DNA from: Paracoccus zeaxanthinifaciens ATCC 21588
Lineage (GTDB): Bacteria; Pseudomonadota; Alphaproteobacteria; Rhodobacterales; Rhodobacteraceae
Reading direction: 5' to 3'
Length of the DNA: 64,000 nucleotides
Assembly: GCF_000420145.1 (NCBI RefSeq)
Contig: NZ_ATUJ01000011.1
Span: 1-64,000, forward strand
Both the position numbers and the translations under genes were made by a program. This document shows, in pieces, positions 1 to 9,327 of this stretch; the first letter of the stretch is position 1, and each line of letters begins with the position of its first letter. The notes beneath the pieces are model-generated. The model was not told the DNA's origin. It was given only the letters and a program-made list of their open reading frames with translations, and ran no database searches.

Positions 1-87
1 CAGAAAAGATTACTCATGATGCCCCCACCTGTTTGGGAGCGTGAATCACGCCGACAGGACGGCATCAAGAAAATTAATGGGTCCTGA
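1..87 (+). other. possible 3' end of a CDS entering from the left
   Basis: Frame 1 is open from the window edge to a TGA at 85-87 and would encode 28 residues ending KINGS. The stop falls inside a hairpin followed by a T-run, as expected for the end of a transcribed gene. The fragment is too short to identify. Only the open frame and the terminator support it, so it could be noncoding. Confidence 0.25.
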
Positions 88-110
88 CCCTAGGACCCTC
101 GCCTTTTTTT
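79..110 (+). terminator. rho-independent terminator upstream of the PrtN-family gene
   Basis: A 7-bp perfect stem (GGGTCCT at 79-85 with AGGACCC at 92-98, 6-nt loop) is followed by seven T residues at 104-110. It ends about 20 bp before the next start codon, so it either closes an upstream gene or acts as an attenuator for the PrtN-family gene. Confidence 0.6.
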
Positions 111-131
111 GTTCCAGAGAAAGGATATTGA

Positions 132-392
132 ATGGATACACTTTGGATGCTGACCGGACGCTATCGGGGCCTTCCCCTGGTTCCGGTCGAACGTGTGGTG
201 GAAGACTTCTTCCCCCACCTAAACCGAACTAATTTCTTGCGGAAGGTCACTGACGGTCACATCGCCCTGCCCTTGGTGAACGTCGAAGCTTCGCAGAAGT
301 CAGCCAAGGCGATTCACCTCACCGATCTGGCGTCCTACTTGGACGCCAGACACGCAGAGGCGAAGCGCGACTTCGATCATTTTCACAACTAA
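132..392 (+). CDS. pyocin activator PrtN family protein
   Basis: This 86-residue protein matches the PrtN family (about 90 aa). Family landmarks are an N-terminal LTGRYRGLPLVPVERV segment, FLRKVTDGHIALPLV in the middle and EASQKSAKAIHLTDLASYLD near the C-terminus. In Pseudomonas aeruginosa PrtN activates pyocin genes; in alphaproteobacteria homologues are usually solitary DNA-binding regulators beside mobile elements. AAAGGA lies about 6 nt before the ATG. No pyocin or phage structural gene is visible, so the target is unknown. The flanking DNA is AT-richer than the rest of the window, suggesting a transferred fragment. Confidence 0.8.
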   Translation: MDTLWMLTGRYRGLPLVPVERVVEDFFPHLNRTNFLRKVTDGHIALPLVNVEASQKSAKAIHLTDLASYLDARHAEAKRDFDHFHN

Positions 393-639
393 CGAAACCG
401 ACAGTATGACTAAATTGTATGATTTTAAAATTCATAATATACTAGATCTTTGTAAAAAATAGTATTTTCTACTTATCCGTCCAATCCATCATGGGTGCGA
501 CCGACAGGCGGGCATGATCCTGCAGCTTCATCTTCGAACACCTTCGCGAATGACCGCCCCGGGCGGCCCGGCGACACAGAGAAAGCAGGTCATATAATCG
601 AACTTCGCCCCCGCGTGAACCGCAGGGGCGCAAAAGAAG
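393..639. other. AT-rich noncoding stretch
   Basis: About 250 bp between the PrtN-family gene and the nqrF terminator. The first 80 bp are strongly AT-rich for this genome (runs such as TAAAATTCATAATATACTAG); the rest returns to the local composition and contains a GC hairpin around 606-630. I see no convincing gene here. Confidence 0.4.
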
Positions 640-663
640 ACGGGGGCCGAAGCCCCCGTTTTC
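640..663 (-). terminator. terminator of the nqr operon
   Basis: An 8-bp stem (ACGGGGGC at 640-647, GCCCCCGT at 652-659) with a CGAA tetraloop ends just beyond the nqrF stop at 668. Read leftward it is followed by a pyrimidine-rich CTTCTTTTG run. It also has a short T-run on the plus strand, so it may act in both directions. Confidence 0.7.
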
Positions 664-667
664 CGTA

Positions 668-1891
668 TCAGCCGCCGAAATCGTCCAGCATGATATCCTC
701 GCGGTCGACGCCAAGCTCGAGGAGCATGTTGATGACCGACTGGTTCATGATGGGGGGACCGCACATGTAGTATTCGCAATCCTCGGGGTTCGGGTGATCC
801 TTGAGGTATTCCTCGTAGAGGACGTTGTGGATGAAGCCGGTGAAGCCCTTCCAGTCGTCCTCGGGCAGCGCGTCCGACAGCGCGACATGCCATTCGAAGT
901 TCGGGAACTGGGCGGCCAGCTCGTCGAAATCCTCGACGAAGAACATCTCGCGCTTGGAACGTGCGCCGTACCAGAAGGTGATCTTGCGGTCGCGGTTCTC
1001 GAGGCGCTTGAGCTGGTCGAAGATGTGGCTGCGCATGGGCGCCATGCCCGCGCCGCCGCCGATGAAGACCATCTCCTTCTTGGTCTCGCGGGCGAAGAAT
1101 TCGCCGAACGGACCCGAGATGGTGACCTTGTCGCCCGGCTTCAGGTTGAAGATGTAGGACGACATCTTGCCCGGCGGGATGCCCTGCGACCCCGGCGGGG
1201 GCGAGGCGACGCGGACGTTGAGCATGATGATGCCCTTCTCGTCCGGATAGTTCGCCATCGAATACGCGCGCTCGATCGGCTCGGCGACCTCGCTCTCGTA
1301 TTGCCACAGGTTGAACTTGTCCCAGTCCTCGCGGTACTCGGCATCCACGTCGAAATCCTTGTAGGACAGCTTGTGGGCCGGGGCCTCGATCTGGATGTAG
1401 CCGCCCGCGCGGAACTTCACGTCCTCGCCCTCGGGCAGCTTCAGGACCAGCGCCTTGATGAAGGTCGCGACGTTGTCGTTGGAAATGACCTCGCATTCCC
1501 ATTTCTTGACGCCGAACACCTCTTCGGGGACTTCGATCTGCATGTCCTGCTTGACCGCGACCTGGCAGGACAGGCGGTCGCCGCATGCGGCCTCGCGCTT
1601 GGTGATGTGGCTTTCCTCGGTCGGCAGGATCGACCCGCCGCCCTCGTGGACGCGCACGCGGCACTGCGCGCAGGTGCCGCCGCCGCCGCAGGCCGAGGGC
1701 ACGAACAGCTTCTGTTCGGCCAGCGTCTGCAGCAGCTTGCCACCGGCGGGGACCGAGATGGTCTTCTCGCCGTTGATGGTGATGTTGACGTTGCCCGAGG
1801 ACACCAGCCGCGACCGCGCGGCAAGGATGATCGTGACCAGCGCGATCACGATCAGGGTGAACAGGATGACGCCGAGGCTGAAGGTTTCCAT
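668..1891 (-). CDS. nqrF: Na+-translocating NADH:quinone reductase subunit F
   Basis: NqrF is the NADH-oxidising entry subunit of the membrane Na+ pump. The 407-aa length matches the family. It has one N-terminal membrane helix (residues 5-25), then a plant-type [2Fe-2S] ferredoxin domain with ligands C68, C74, C77 and C109, then a ferredoxin reductase FAD/NADH domain with the RAYSMANYP flavin motif and GGGAGMAPM nucleotide loop. It is the last gene of nqrA-F and starts at an ATG 22 bp after nqrE. Its ferredoxin domain and company distinguish it from the related Rnf system. Confidence 0.97.
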   Translation of the reverse strand: METFSLGVILFTLIVIALVTIILAARSRLVSSGNVNITINGEKTISVPAGGKLLQTLAEQKLFVPSACGGGGTCAQCRVRVHEGGGSILPTEESHITKREAACGDRLSCQVAVKQDMQIEVPEEVFGVKKWECEVISNDNVATFIKALVLKLPEGEDVKFRAGGYIQIEAPAHKLSYKDFDVDAEYREDWDKFNLWQYESEVAEPIERAYSMANYPDEKGIIMLNVRVASPPPGSQGIPPGKMSSYIFNLKPGDKVTISGPFGEFFARETKKEMVFIGGGAGMAPMRSHIFDQLKRLENRDRKITFWYGARSKREMFFVEDFDELAAQFPNFEWHVALSDALPEDDWKGFTGFIHNVLYEEYLKDHPNPEDCEYYMCGPPIMNQSVINMLLELGVDREDIMLDDFGG

Positions 1892-1913
1892 GTCTTGCTG
1901 ACCCCTTCCGCGT

Positions 1914-2522
1914 TCAGAGTTTCACGCCGCTGAAGGACATGAAGGCAAGCGCCATCAGACCCGCGGTGATGAAGGTGATGCCCAGGCCCTGCAGGCCGTC
2001 GGGGATGTCCGAATATTTCAGCTTCTCGCGCACGCCGGCCATCGCGGTGATCGCCAGTGCCCAGCCGAAGCCGGACGAGACGCCGTAGGTCACGCTTTCC
2101 GAGAAGTTGTAGCCGCGTTCGACCATGAACAGCGAACCGCCCAGGATGGCGCAGTTCACCGTGATCAGCGGCAGGAACACCCCGAGCGCGTTGTAGAGCG
2201 GCGGGAAGTACTTATCGAGAACCATCTCCAGGATCTGAACCAGCGCCGCGATGACGCCGATATAGGAGATCAGCCCGAGGAAGGTCAGGTCGATATCGGG
2301 GAAGCCCGCCCATGCCAGCGCGCCGGGCGCCAGCAGCTGGGTCAGGATCAGGTTGTTCGCCGGCACGGTGATCGCCTGCACGATCATAACCGACACGCCA
2401 AGACCGATCGCCGTCGAGATCTTCTTCGACACCGCGATGAAGGTGCACATGCCCAGGAAGAAGGACAGCGCGAGGTTCTCGACGAAGACCGCCTTGACGG
2501 CGAGAGAGATCAAACCCTCCAT
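1914..2522 (-). CDS. nqrE: Na+-translocating NADH:quinone reductase subunit E
   Basis: A 202-aa integral membrane subunit with six predicted helices, homologous to NqrD and RnfA. It carries the conserved N-terminal segment [16 protein letters not shown], whose Cys is one of those thought to take part in the intramembrane Fe centre shared by NqrD and NqrE. The start ATG overlaps the last base of nqrD, consistent with translational coupling. Confidence 0.96.
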   Translation of the reverse strand: MEGLISLAVKAVFVENLALSFFLGMCTFIAVSKKISTAIGLGVSVMIVQAITVPANNLILTQLLAPGALAWAGFPDIDLTFLGLISYIGVIAALVQILEMVLDKYFPPLYNALGVFLPLITVNCAILGGSLFMVERGYNFSESVTYGVSSGFGWALAITAMAGVREKLKYSDIPDGLQGLGITFITAGLMALAFMSFSGVKL

Positions 2523-3175
2523 CAGTGGGCCTCCACGGTCTGGATCTTGTACTGGCGCTCTTCGACCTGGCCGGGTTTCCAGGCGCGGATGGCCCAGATC
2601 AGCAGGCCGATCACGAAGAAGGCCGAAGGCGGCAGCAGCAGCAGGCCGTTCGGGACGTACCAGCCGCCGTTGTTGACGGTTTCCATGATGGTGATGCCGA
2701 ACAGCGACCCCGAGCCGAACAGCTCGCGGATGACGCCGACGGTCATCAGGATCAGGCCATAGCCCAGCCCGTTGCCGACGCCGTCGATGAAGCTGTCGAT
2801 GGGCGGGTTCTTCATGGCGAAGGCCTCGGCGCGGCCCATCACGATGCAGTTCGTGATGATCAGGCCGACGAAGACCGACAGGGTCTTCGAGATCTCGAAG
2901 GCATAGGCCTTGAGGACCTGGTCGACCAGGATCACCAGCGACGCGATGATGACCATCTGCACGATGATCCGGATGGAACCCGGGATGTGGTTGCGCAGCA
3001 TCGAGATGAACATCGACGAGAACGCCGTCACCAGCGTCACGGCGATGGCCATGACCAGCGCGACCTTCAGCGAGGAGGTGACCGCCAGCGCCGAACAGAT
3101 GCCGAGGACCTGAAGCGTGATCGGGTTGTTGTCGATCAGCGGGTCCACGAGTTGCGATCTACGTGTCTGGGCCAT
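2522..3175 (-). CDS. nqrD: Na+-translocating NADH:quinone reductase subunit D
   Basis: A 217-aa polytopic membrane protein of the NqrD/RnfE family. It has the typical start ([23 protein letters not shown]) and the segment [20 protein letters not shown], whose Cys corresponds to the Fe-ligand Cys of this subunit. With NqrE it forms the pseudo-symmetric membrane core that passes electrons from NqrF inward. The ATG shares its final base with the nqrC stop. Confidence 0.96.
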   Translation of the reverse strand: MAQTRRSQLVDPLIDNNPITLQVLGICSALAVTSSLKVALVMAIAVTLVTAFSSMFISMLRNHIPGSIRIIVQMVIIASLVILVDQVLKAYAFEISKTLSVFVGLIITNCIVMGRAEAFAMKNPPIDSFIDGVGNGLGYGLILMTVGVIRELFGSGSLFGITIMETVNNGGWYVPNGLLLLPPSAFFVIGLLIWAIRAWKPGQVEERQYKIQTVEAH

Positions 3176-3984
3176 CAGATCTCTCCTGCCTTGAGCCGTT
3201 CGAGGAAGGGACCGAAGGCTTCTTCGCCCATCCAGAAGCGTACCAGGTTGTCCACGCCGCGCGAGGTCAGGGTCGCCCCCGAAAGCGCGTCGATGTAATA
3301 GTCGCGGCCCGCCGCGGGCGGTGCCTTGTCCACGGTGATCTGCAGCGTGCCGTCCTCGTCACGCAGCTTCTTGCCGTTCCACAGCGCCTTCCAGCGGGGG
3401 TTGTCCACCTCGGCGCCCAGGCCCGGCGTCTCGCCGTGCTGATAGAACTGCAGGCCGAAGATGTCGTTGCCGTTCGCCTCGAGCGCGATGAAACCATAGA
3501 GCGTCGACCACAGGCCATAGCCCTCGATCGGCAGGATGACCTTGTCGATCCCGCCCGCATCGTCGCGCAGCAGATAGACCATCTGGTAGGCCAGCATCTG
3601 GCCGCCCAGGCCCGCCGGATCCTCGTCCAGCGCGCGGATCAGGGCCGGGTCCTCGGACGCGGCCAGATCGGTATAGGTCTCGATGTCGTAGCGGTCGGTG
3701 AACTCGCCCGTCTCCAGCTCGACCACATGCGGCTCGAACGCCTCGAAGGCCTGGGCCACGTCGGTGCCGGGCTCGTAGATGCCCGCCACCTCGAGGATGT
3801 TGATCTGCTTGTCGCGCTGGCTGTTGGCCTGCTGCACGGGGCGCAGGGTCACGGCCGCCGCCGACACGATCATCGAGGCGACGAGGCAGAGCGAGGTCGC
3901 GACCACCACGGTCTTGGTGATCGAATCCGCCGGAAGGTCGAGGAAGCGGCCGAGGGGGCCCTTCTTCTGGTTCTCGTCAGGCAT
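3175..3984 (-). CDS. nqrC: Na+-translocating NADH:quinone reductase subunit C
   Basis: A 269-aa subunit with one N-terminal membrane anchor (about residues 24-48) and a periplasmic FMN-binding domain. The covalent flavin site is visible as SGAT (S235-T238) in [12 protein letters not shown]; the Thr is the residue joined to FMN by ApbE, which is encoded divergently at 6691. The start overlaps nqrB by 8 bp. Confidence 0.96.
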   Translation of the reverse strand: MPDENQKKGPLGRFLDLPADSITKTVVVATSLCLVASMIVSAAAVTLRPVQQANSQRDKQINILEVAGIYEPGTDVAQAFEAFEPHVVELETGEFTDRYDIETYTDLAASEDPALIRALDEDPAGLGGQMLAYQMVYLLRDDAGGIDKVILPIEGYGLWSTLYGFIALEANGNDIFGLQFYQHGETPGLGAEVDNPRWKALWNGKKLRDEDGTLQITVDKAPPAAGRDYYIDALSGATLTSRGVDNLVRFWMGEEAFGPFLERLKAGEI

Positions 3985-5176
3985 TGCGCTTGGCCCTCCG
4001 TTTGATGTTGGCCTGCACGACGAAGTGGTCGATCAGCGGCGCGAAGACGTTCCCGAACAGGATCGCCAGCATCATGCCTTCCGGGAAGGCCGGGTTGATG
4101 ACGCGGATCATCACGACCATGAAGCCGATCAGCGCGCCATAGATCCAGCGGCCCGCATTCGTGTGGCTGGCCGAGACCGGTTCGGTGACCATGAAGGCCA
4201 GACCGAAGGCATAGCCGCCGACGACCAGGTGCCAGTGCCAGGGCATGGCGAACATCGGGTTCGTGTCCGAACCGATGAAGTTCAGAAGCGTCGAGAATCC
4301 GATCATCCCCAGCAGGCAGCCCGCGATCAGGCGCCAGTTGGCGATGCGGGTGGCCAGCAGGAACGCCAGGCCGATCAGCGCCGCCAGCGTCGAGGTTTCC
4401 CCGATGCAGCCCTGGATCGTGCCGATGAAGGCGTCCATCCAGGTGATGCCGCGTTCGGGCAGCGCCTGGTAGCCGTCGGTCGCGCCGATGGCCAGCGCCG
4501 TCGCCCCCGAGAAGCCGTCGACCGGCGTCCAGATCGTGTCGCCCGACATCTGCGCGGGATAGGCGAAATACAGGAACGCCCGCCCGACCAGCGCCGGGTT
4601 GAGGAAGTTCTTGCCCGTGCCGCCGAAGACTTCCTTGCCGATCACGACGCCGAAGATGATGCCCAGTGCGACCTGCCACAGCGGCGCCGAGGCCGGAAGG
4701 ATCAGCGCGTACAGCATCGAGGACACGAGGAAGCCCTCGTTGACCTCGTGGCCGCGCACGACCGCGAAGATCACCTCGAAGATGCCGCCCGCGATCAGCG
4801 TCACGATGTAGATGGGCAGGAAATACAGCAGCCCGTGCAGCATGTTGGCCAGCGGATTGGCCGGGTTGAACCCGATGCCCAGGGATTCGATGATCCAGGC
4901 GCGCCAGCCCGATGCGCCGTATTCGGCGATCGCCATGTTGGTCTGTAGGCCCGTATTGTACAGGCCGAACAGGATGCACGGGATCGTCGCGATGACCACG
5001 TAGGTCATGATCCGCTTCATGTCGATATACGAGCGGGCATGCGGCGCGACGGTCGTGACCGTCTTGGGCGTATAGATGAAGCTTTCGACCATCTCGTAGA
5101 TGGGGAAGTACTTCTCGTACTTGCCGCCGCGGGTGAACTGCGGCTCGATCCGGTCGAAGAATGTGCGGAGACCCAC
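3977..5176 (-). CDS. nqrB: Na+-translocating NADH:quinone reductase subunit B
   Basis: The large membrane subunit (399 aa), homologous to RnfD, with roughly ten membrane helices. It carries the second covalent FMN on T226 of a clear SGAT motif ([15 protein letters not shown]) and in the family also binds riboflavin near the Na+ pathway. The start codon is GTG, placed three bases after the nqrA stop. Confidence 0.96.
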   Translation of the reverse strand: MGLRTFFDRIEPQFTRGGKYEKYFPIYEMVESFIYTPKTVTTVAPHARSYIDMKRIMTYVVIATIPCILFGLYNTGLQTNMAIAEYGASGWRAWIIESLGIGFNPANPLANMLHGLLYFLPIYIVTLIAGGIFEVIFAVVRGHEVNEGFLVSSMLYALILPASAPLWQVALGIIFGVVIGKEVFGGTGKNFLNPALVGRAFLYFAYPAQMSGDTIWTPVDGFSGATALAIGATDGYQALPERGITWMDAFIGTIQGCIGETSTLAALIGLAFLLATRIANWRLIAGCLLGMIGFSTLLNFIGSDTNPMFAMPWHWHLVVGGYAFGLAFMVTEPVSASHTNAGRWIYGALIGFMVVMIRVINPAFPEGMMLAILFGNVFAPLIDHFVVQANIKRRAKRNA

Positions 5177-5179
5177 GAC

Positions 5180-6523
5180 CTAGCCCTCCTTCTCGATCTT
5201 GGTAAGGCTGTCGCGCAGGGCGATGCCATATTCGTATTTGGCCGGGCAGGCAAAGCCGCAGAGCCCGAGGTCTTCCTCGTCCAGCTCCAGCGCGCCGAGC
5301 GCCTGCGCCTGGTCGGTATCCATCACCAGCAGCGCGCGCAGAAGCTGCGTCGGCAGGAAGTCCTGCGGCATCAGCTTCTCGAACGTGCCGATCGGCACCA
5401 TCGCGCGACGACCGCCATTCAGGTTCGACGTCAGCGGGAACAGCTTGTTCTTCAGCGCCGAACCCAGCACCGGCTGGAAGGCGTACTTGCTGAACATCGG
5501 GCGGATCCAGCCCATGGGGATCTGCTCGTGATCCTCCTTGATCAGCGTGATCTGGCGGGCATAGCGGCCCAGATAGGCCGTCGGCCCGTCACCCATGCGA
5601 CCCGACAGGATCGACCCCGAGATGACGCGGACCGGCTGGTCCGTGGCCAGATCCTCGGCGCAGAGATCGGTCATCGAGGCCCCGGCCAGCGTGCGCACAA
5701 GGCGCGGACGCGCCGAGAGCGGGCCGCCGATGGCAACGACGCGGGTGCTGTCGATGCGCCCGGTTTCCAGCAGGCGGCCGATGGCGATCACGTCGTGATA
5801 GCCGATGGTCCAGACCGTGCGGCTGTTCGACGGCGCATCGAGGAAATGCATGTGCGTGCCTGCAAGGCCCGCCGGGTGGGGCCCGTCGAATCCCGCGACG
5901 ACGACGCCGGGGATCTCGCCCTCGACGATTCGGTCCGAGGGACGCTGGCACAGATAGGTGTTCCCCTCGGTCAGCAGGGTGATCGCCTGCAGGCCGCGCC
6001 GAAATGCCGCAGCCCCGTCGGCGATGATCGTGGCCGCGTCGCCCGACAGCGGCTCGGTATCCATCGCGGTGACGAAGATCGCGGCGGGACGCGATTCGGG
6101 TTCGGGAACCTTGGAATAGGGACGCGTACGGAACGAGGTCCACAGCCCCGAGGCGCAGAGACGCTCGGCCAGACCCTCGGCGGTGTCGGCATTGCCGATA
6201 CCCGAGAAGTCGACCGGCTCGGCCGCGCTGTCGTCGACCTCGATCTCGACACTGATCAGAACACGGCGCGCGCCGCGATTTATGGCCTTGATTCTGCCCG
6301 ATACCGGCGCGGTGACCTGAACCTGGGGCGTGTCCTTGTGCGCCAGGATCGGCGCACCGGCGGCGACGATGTCGCCCTCCTGAACCGCGAGTCGAGGCTT
6401 CAGCCCGAGGTAGTCCTGCCCCAAGACGGCAACGGTGCGAACCGCTTGCGCGTTTTCGATTCCGCCCTCCGGAGCCCCCAGCACCGGGACATCGAGACCT
6501 TTTCTCAACGTATATTGCTGCAC
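5180..6523 (-). CDS. nqrA: Na+-translocating NADH:quinone reductase subunit A
   Basis: First gene of nqrABCDEF; 447 aa, the usual NqrA length. NqrA is the cytoplasmic quinone-associated subunit without its own redox cofactor. The N-terminal biotinyl/lipoyl-like fold (PRLAVQEGDIVAAGAPILAHKD) and later SLOBB-type region agree with the family. The start is GTG with AGGAC about 8 nt upstream. The promoter must lie in 6524-6690, shared with the divergent apbE. Confidence 0.95.
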   Translation of the reverse strand: MQQYTLRKGLDVPVLGAPEGGIENAQAVRTVAVLGQDYLGLKPRLAVQEGDIVAAGAPILAHKDTPQVQVTAPVSGRIKAINRGARRVLISVEIEVDDSAAEPVDFSGIGNADTAEGLAERLCASGLWTSFRTRPYSKVPEPESRPAAIFVTAMDTEPLSGDAATIIADGAAAFRRGLQAITLLTEGNTYLCQRPSDRIVEGEIPGVVVAGFDGPHPAGLAGTHMHFLDAPSNSRTVWTIGYHDVIAIGRLLETGRIDSTRVVAIGGPLSARPRLVRTLAGASMTDLCAEDLATDQPVRVISGSILSGRMGDGPTAYLGRYARQITLIKEDHEQIPMGWIRPMFSKYAFQPVLGSALKNKLFPLTSNLNGGRRAMVPIGTFEKLMPQDFLPTQLLRALLVMDTDQAQALGALELDEEDLGLCGFACPAKYEYGIALRDSLTKIEKEG

Positions 6524-6690
6524 GTGGTTTCGTCCTGTCCTTTTCCCGGCAGCCTTATGCGCTTCATGGCCGCGTTATGGAAGTTCTTTACGGGGATTTT
6601 TCGACTTTAATGTTGTATCCGGGGCCAAAGATCGTCAGAACGCCCCCTGTCTCATGTCGAACATACGCCATCTTTCTGCGGAGATACCCC
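6524..6690. promoter_or_regulatory. divergent promoter region between nqrA and apbE
   Basis: A 167-bp region from which nqrA-F is read leftward and apbE-nqrM rightward. No strong sigma-70 hexamer pair or operator palindrome stands out by eye. It ends with GGAG about 7 nt before the apbE GTG. It is called regulatory by arrangement only. Confidence 0.45.
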
Positions 6691-7722
6691 GTGACGACCG
6701 CCTTCAATCTTACTCGTCGTAGCTTCTTTGTCATGCCGATTGCCCTGGCAGCGTGCAAGAAGGGCTGGTCGGTTCTGGAAATGTCCGGCCTGACGATGGG
6801 CACCAGCTACAACATCGTGGCCGTGGATCACAGCCGCAACGTCGATCAGGCCGAACTCCAGGCCGCCATCGACAACAGCCTCGCGCTGGTCAATCGCCAG
6901 ATGTCGAACTGGGATTCCGGTTCCGAGATCTCGATCTTCAACGCGGCCTCGACGCCGGGCAGCATGAAGGTCTCGGCCGATCTGGCCCATGTCATGCAGG
7001 CCGCGGCCGAGGTGAACGCCGCGACCGGCGGCAGCTTCGACGTCACCGTCGGCCCGCTGATCGACCTGTGGGGCTTCGGCGCGGGCCGGACCCGCAACGA
7101 CATGCCCACCGATGCCGAGATCGCGCGCGCCATGGCATGCTGCGGCCAGTCCGACGCCCTGCGCGTCGAAGGCCAGCGCCTGCACAAGATGCGCCCCGAG
7201 GCCGAGGTCTACCTGTCGGCCATCGGCAAGGGTTACGGCGTCGACCGCGTCGCCAGCGTGATGTCCGATTTCGGCATCAAGGACTACATGGTCGAGATCG
7301 GCGGCGATCTCTATACCGCCGGGACCAATCCGGACGGCCAGGCATGGCGCGTGGGGATCGAGACACCCCAGAGCCATAACCGCGGCGTCCAGCAGGTCGT
7401 CGGCGTGTCCGGCATGGGCATGGCCACCTCGGGCGATTACCGCAACTTCTTCGACTACGAAGGCAAGCGCTACTCGCACATCATCGACGCGACCACCGGT
7501 CGCCCGGTCACCCACTCGACCGCGTCCGTCACCGTGATGACCGAGAACGCGATGCTGGCCGATGCCTGGGCGACCGCCCTGCTGGTGCTGGGCACCGAGC
7601 GTGGCCTGCAGATCGCAAATGATCGTGACATGGCGGCGCTGTTCATTGATCGCTCCGGCCAGTCGGGCGACAATGGCTTTGCAACCACGGCAAGCGACCG
7701 CTTCAAGGCGCTGGCCGTCTAA
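6691..7722 (+). CDS. apbE: FAD:protein FMN transferase (flavinylates NqrB/NqrC)
   Basis: ApbE transfers FMN from FAD onto the Thr of SGAT motifs in NqrB and NqrC. The chosen GTG at 6691 gives 343 aa, has GGAG just upstream and produces an export signal with twin arginine and lipobox features (NLTRRSFFVMPIALAAC). An upstream ATG at 6577 would add 38 residues ahead of the signal and is unlikely. Conserved segments include GLTMGTSYNI, VTVGPLIDLWGFG, LSAIGKGYGVDRV, EIGGDLY and HIIDATTGRPV. It forms an operon with nqrM, divergent from nqrA-F. Confidence 0.93.
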   Translation: MTTAFNLTRRSFFVMPIALAACKKGWSVLEMSGLTMGTSYNIVAVDHSRNVDQAELQAAIDNSLALVNRQMSNWDSGSEISIFNAASTPGSMKVSADLAHVMQAAAEVNAATGGSFDVTVGPLIDLWGFGAGRTRNDMPTDAEIARAMACCGQSDALRVEGQRLHKMRPEAEVYLSAIGKGYGVDRVASVMSDFGIKDYMVEIGGDLYTAGTNPDGQAWRVGIETPQSHNRGVQQVVGVSGMGMATSGDYRNFFDYEGKRYSHIIDATTGRPVTHSTASVTVMTENAMLADAWATALLVLGTERGLQIANDRDMAALFIDRSGQSGDNGFATTASDRFKALAV

Positions 7723-7754
7723 GAACAACGCCAGCCAGGGAAAGGAGGATCGCG

Positions 7755-7994
7755 ATGTCGACCTTCATCCTCGCCTTCGGTCTTCTGCTGTTCGTCATGC
7801 TGGGGATGGCGCTTGGCGTCATCTTCAGCGGGCGGACCATCAAGGGCAGCTGCGGTGGCCTGAACGCCATCGCCGATGCCGATCACTGCCTTGTCTGCAA
7901 GCAGGAGATCGACCCCGACAGCCCGCTGCGCGAGCGGCTGAACTGCCCCCGCGCACGCAAGATGCTGGAAGACATGGGTCAGGAAGCTTCCTGA
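7755..7994 (+). CDS. nqrM: Na+-NQR maturation protein NqrM
   Basis: A 79-aa protein of the NqrM (DUF539) family, which delivers iron for the NqrD/NqrE metal centre. It has one N-terminal membrane helix (residues 3-24) followed by conserved cysteines C33, C45, C48 and C64 in SCGGLNAI, HCLVCK and NCP. A near-perfect AAGGAGGA ribosome site lies 6 nt before the ATG. It lies 32 bp after apbE, so the window carries structural genes, flavinylation and Fe maturation together. Confidence 0.95.
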   Translation: MSTFILAFGLLLFVMLGMALGVIFSGRTIKGSCGGLNAIADADHCLVCKQEIDPDSPLRERLNCPRARKMLEDMGQEAS

Positions 7995-8004
7995 CCCGCC
8001 TGCC

Positions 8005-8184
8005 TCACGCCGTCAGCGGCGTGAAACCCAGCACCAGCAGCGCGACCGCTGCGACCGTTCCGAACAACCACAACTTCCACGCCGGGCCTTCGGCTTTCCA
8101 GGTCCGGCGATAGGCGTATCCGGCAAGGCAGGCGATCACGAAGATGATCGTGGCGGTCACCGGTGTCAGCGTCATGTCGGGCAA
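8005..8184 (-). CDS. small two-helix membrane protein, unknown function
   Basis: A 59-codon frame encoding two hydrophobic segments (about residues 9-21 and 40-56) separated by YRRTWKAEGPAWK. The TTG at 8184 is preferred because GGAGG lies 9 nt upstream; the in-frame ATG at 8175 would be too far from it. It is convergent with nqrM, with only 10 bp between the two stops. I do not recognise the family. The ribosome site and membrane pattern argue that it is real. Confidence 0.6.
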   Translation of the reverse strand: MPDMTLTPVTATIIFVIACLAGYAYRRTWKAEGPAWKLWLFGTVAAVALLVLGFTPLTA

Positions 8185-8267
8185 GGCTTGGAACCTCCGA
8201 AACTTAATGCGTGTTTTGATAGGCTGATTGCATTAAGCTGAAGATGTATCAAGGGAGGGCCCAGCCG

Positions 8268-8789
8268 ATGGTTGCGTCATACAAGCCTTACACCCGCGAC
8301 GACGAAGGCCACGAGCCGACCCGAAGCCAGAGTGTCGATACCAACCTGTCGGCAGCCCAGGCGACCGTCCAGCACGTTCTGGACCAGAAGGGCACCGAGA
8401 TCTTCTGGATCCAGCCCGACGACACCATCGCCACTGCCGTCACCGTGCTTCGCGACCGCAAGATCGGCGCCCTGCCCGTCCAGTCGCCTCAGGGCGAACT
8501 TGTGGGCATCCTGTCCGAACGCGACATCGTGCGCCGCCTGGCTGACACGCCCGGCCAGACCCTGCCCCAGAGCGTGGCCGACCTGATGACCGCCTCGCCC
8601 GAGACCTGCACCGCCGACGAGTCGCTGGTGAAGGTGCTTCGCCGCATGACCGACGGGCGGTTCCGCCACCTGCCGGTGGTCGATCATGGCAACATGATCG
8701 GGATGATCTCGATCGGGGATGTCGTGAACTATCGCCTTCAGGCGCTGGAATACGAGGCGCTTCAGATCAAGCAGCTGATCGTCGGCTGA
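8268..8789 (+). CDS. CBS domain-pair protein
   Basis: A 173-aa protein made almost entirely of two CBS motifs (about residues 40-100 and 105-165), with the typical strings TVLRDRKIGALPV, GILSERDIVRRLA and GRFRHLPVVDHGNMIGMISIGDVV. Stand-alone CBS pairs bind adenine nucleotides and act as energy or redox sensors; the partner is not evident here. The ATG at 8268 is chosen over 8244 because GGGAGG lies about 9 nt before it. Confidence 0.88.
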   Translation: MVASYKPYTRDDEGHEPTRSQSVDTNLSAAQATVQHVLDQKGTEIFWIQPDDTIATAVTVLRDRKIGALPVQSPQGELVGILSERDIVRRLADTPGQTLPQSVADLMTASPETCTADESLVKVLRRMTDGRFRHLPVVDHGNMIGMISIGDVVNYRLQALEYEALQIKQLIVG

Positions 8790-8808
8790 ATTCGGCACGA
8801 AGGGGGAA

Positions 8809-8883
8809 TGGTGGGTGATGAGGGATTTGAACCCCCGACATCTTCGATGTGAACGAAGCGCTCTACCACTGAGCTAATCACCC
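8809..8883 (-). tRNA. tRNA-Val(CAC)
   Basis: The reverse strand folds as a cloverleaf: acceptor GGGTGAT pairing with ATCACCC, D-arm GCTC/GAGC, anticodon stem CTTCG/CGAAG with loop TTCACAT (anticodon CAC), T-arm with TTCAAAT loop, discriminator A and an encoded CCA. It reads codon GTG. Confidence 0.95.
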
Positions 8884-8938
8884 GTGACGCGGCTTCTAGC
8901 GTCACCCGCCAGCCGTTGCAAGAGGCAGAAACGCCCGA

Positions 8939-9238
8939 TCAGTTCTTTTCCTGTGCGGGCCTTCTCAGACGCAGGGTGATCACCTCGGCCCCGCGGGAAT
9001 CGCGTTCCAGCGCGACCCGCCCCCGCCCGAGCGGCGGCACCGCCAGCGTGGACCCTGACGACAGGACATCCCCCAGTTGCGCCAGCGTGGCCTCGATGAT
9101 GGGGCGGGCATCCCCGCGCTTGGCCCCCGTGGCGGCCAGCACCCTGTCGACGAAATCGCGCTTCTGCACCACCAGCGCAACATGGGGATCGGCAGCCCCC
9201 TTGCGCATCGGGTCCAGCATGTCTTCCCTTTCGGCCAT
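8939..9238 (-). CDS. HU-family DNA-binding-like protein
   Basis: A 99-aa protein with the layout of an HU/IHF-like domain: helix region KRDFVDRVLAATGAKRGDARPIIEATLAQLGDVLSSG, then LAVPPLGRGRVALERDSRG as beta arm. The start at 9238 has GAGGAGG 5 nt upstream; an upstream alternative at 9295 lacks this. It is divergent in sequence from canonical HU and shorter in the arm, so DNA bending is inferred from the family only. Confidence 0.6.
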   Translation of the reverse strand: MAEREDMLDPMRKGAADPHVALVVQKRDFVDRVLAATGAKRGDARPIIEATLAQLGDVLSSGSTLAVPPLGRGRVALERDSRGAEVITLRLRRPAQEKN

Positions 9239-9327
9239 TCCCGCCTCCTCGGAACAAGCATGGTTCCAGAGTAGCGAGAGAAGCCCTTGCGTCAATCTTT
9301 ACGACGCAAGGGCTTGATTTTCGTCGG

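Noticed and set aside
132..392. Edge of a full prophage
   Set aside because: No capsid, tail, lysis or integrase gene occurs between the left edge and nqrF.
794..1933. Long plus-strand open frame opposite nqrF, and many similar frames opposite other genes
   Set aside because: GC-rich codons leave antisense frames open. These lack ribosome sites and give His/Arg/Asp-rich low-complexity proteins with no motifs.
668..6523. An Rnf (ferredoxin:NAD) complex instead of Na+-NQR
   Set aside because: Gene order is A-F with a true NqrA, an NqrF carrying both ferredoxin and FAD/NADH domains, and a dedicated NqrM; RnfB/RnfC-type proteins are absent.
6577..6690. An N-terminal extension of ApbE starting at ATG 6577
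   Set aside because: It would put 38 residues before the export signal; the GTG at 6691 has GGAG at the right distance.
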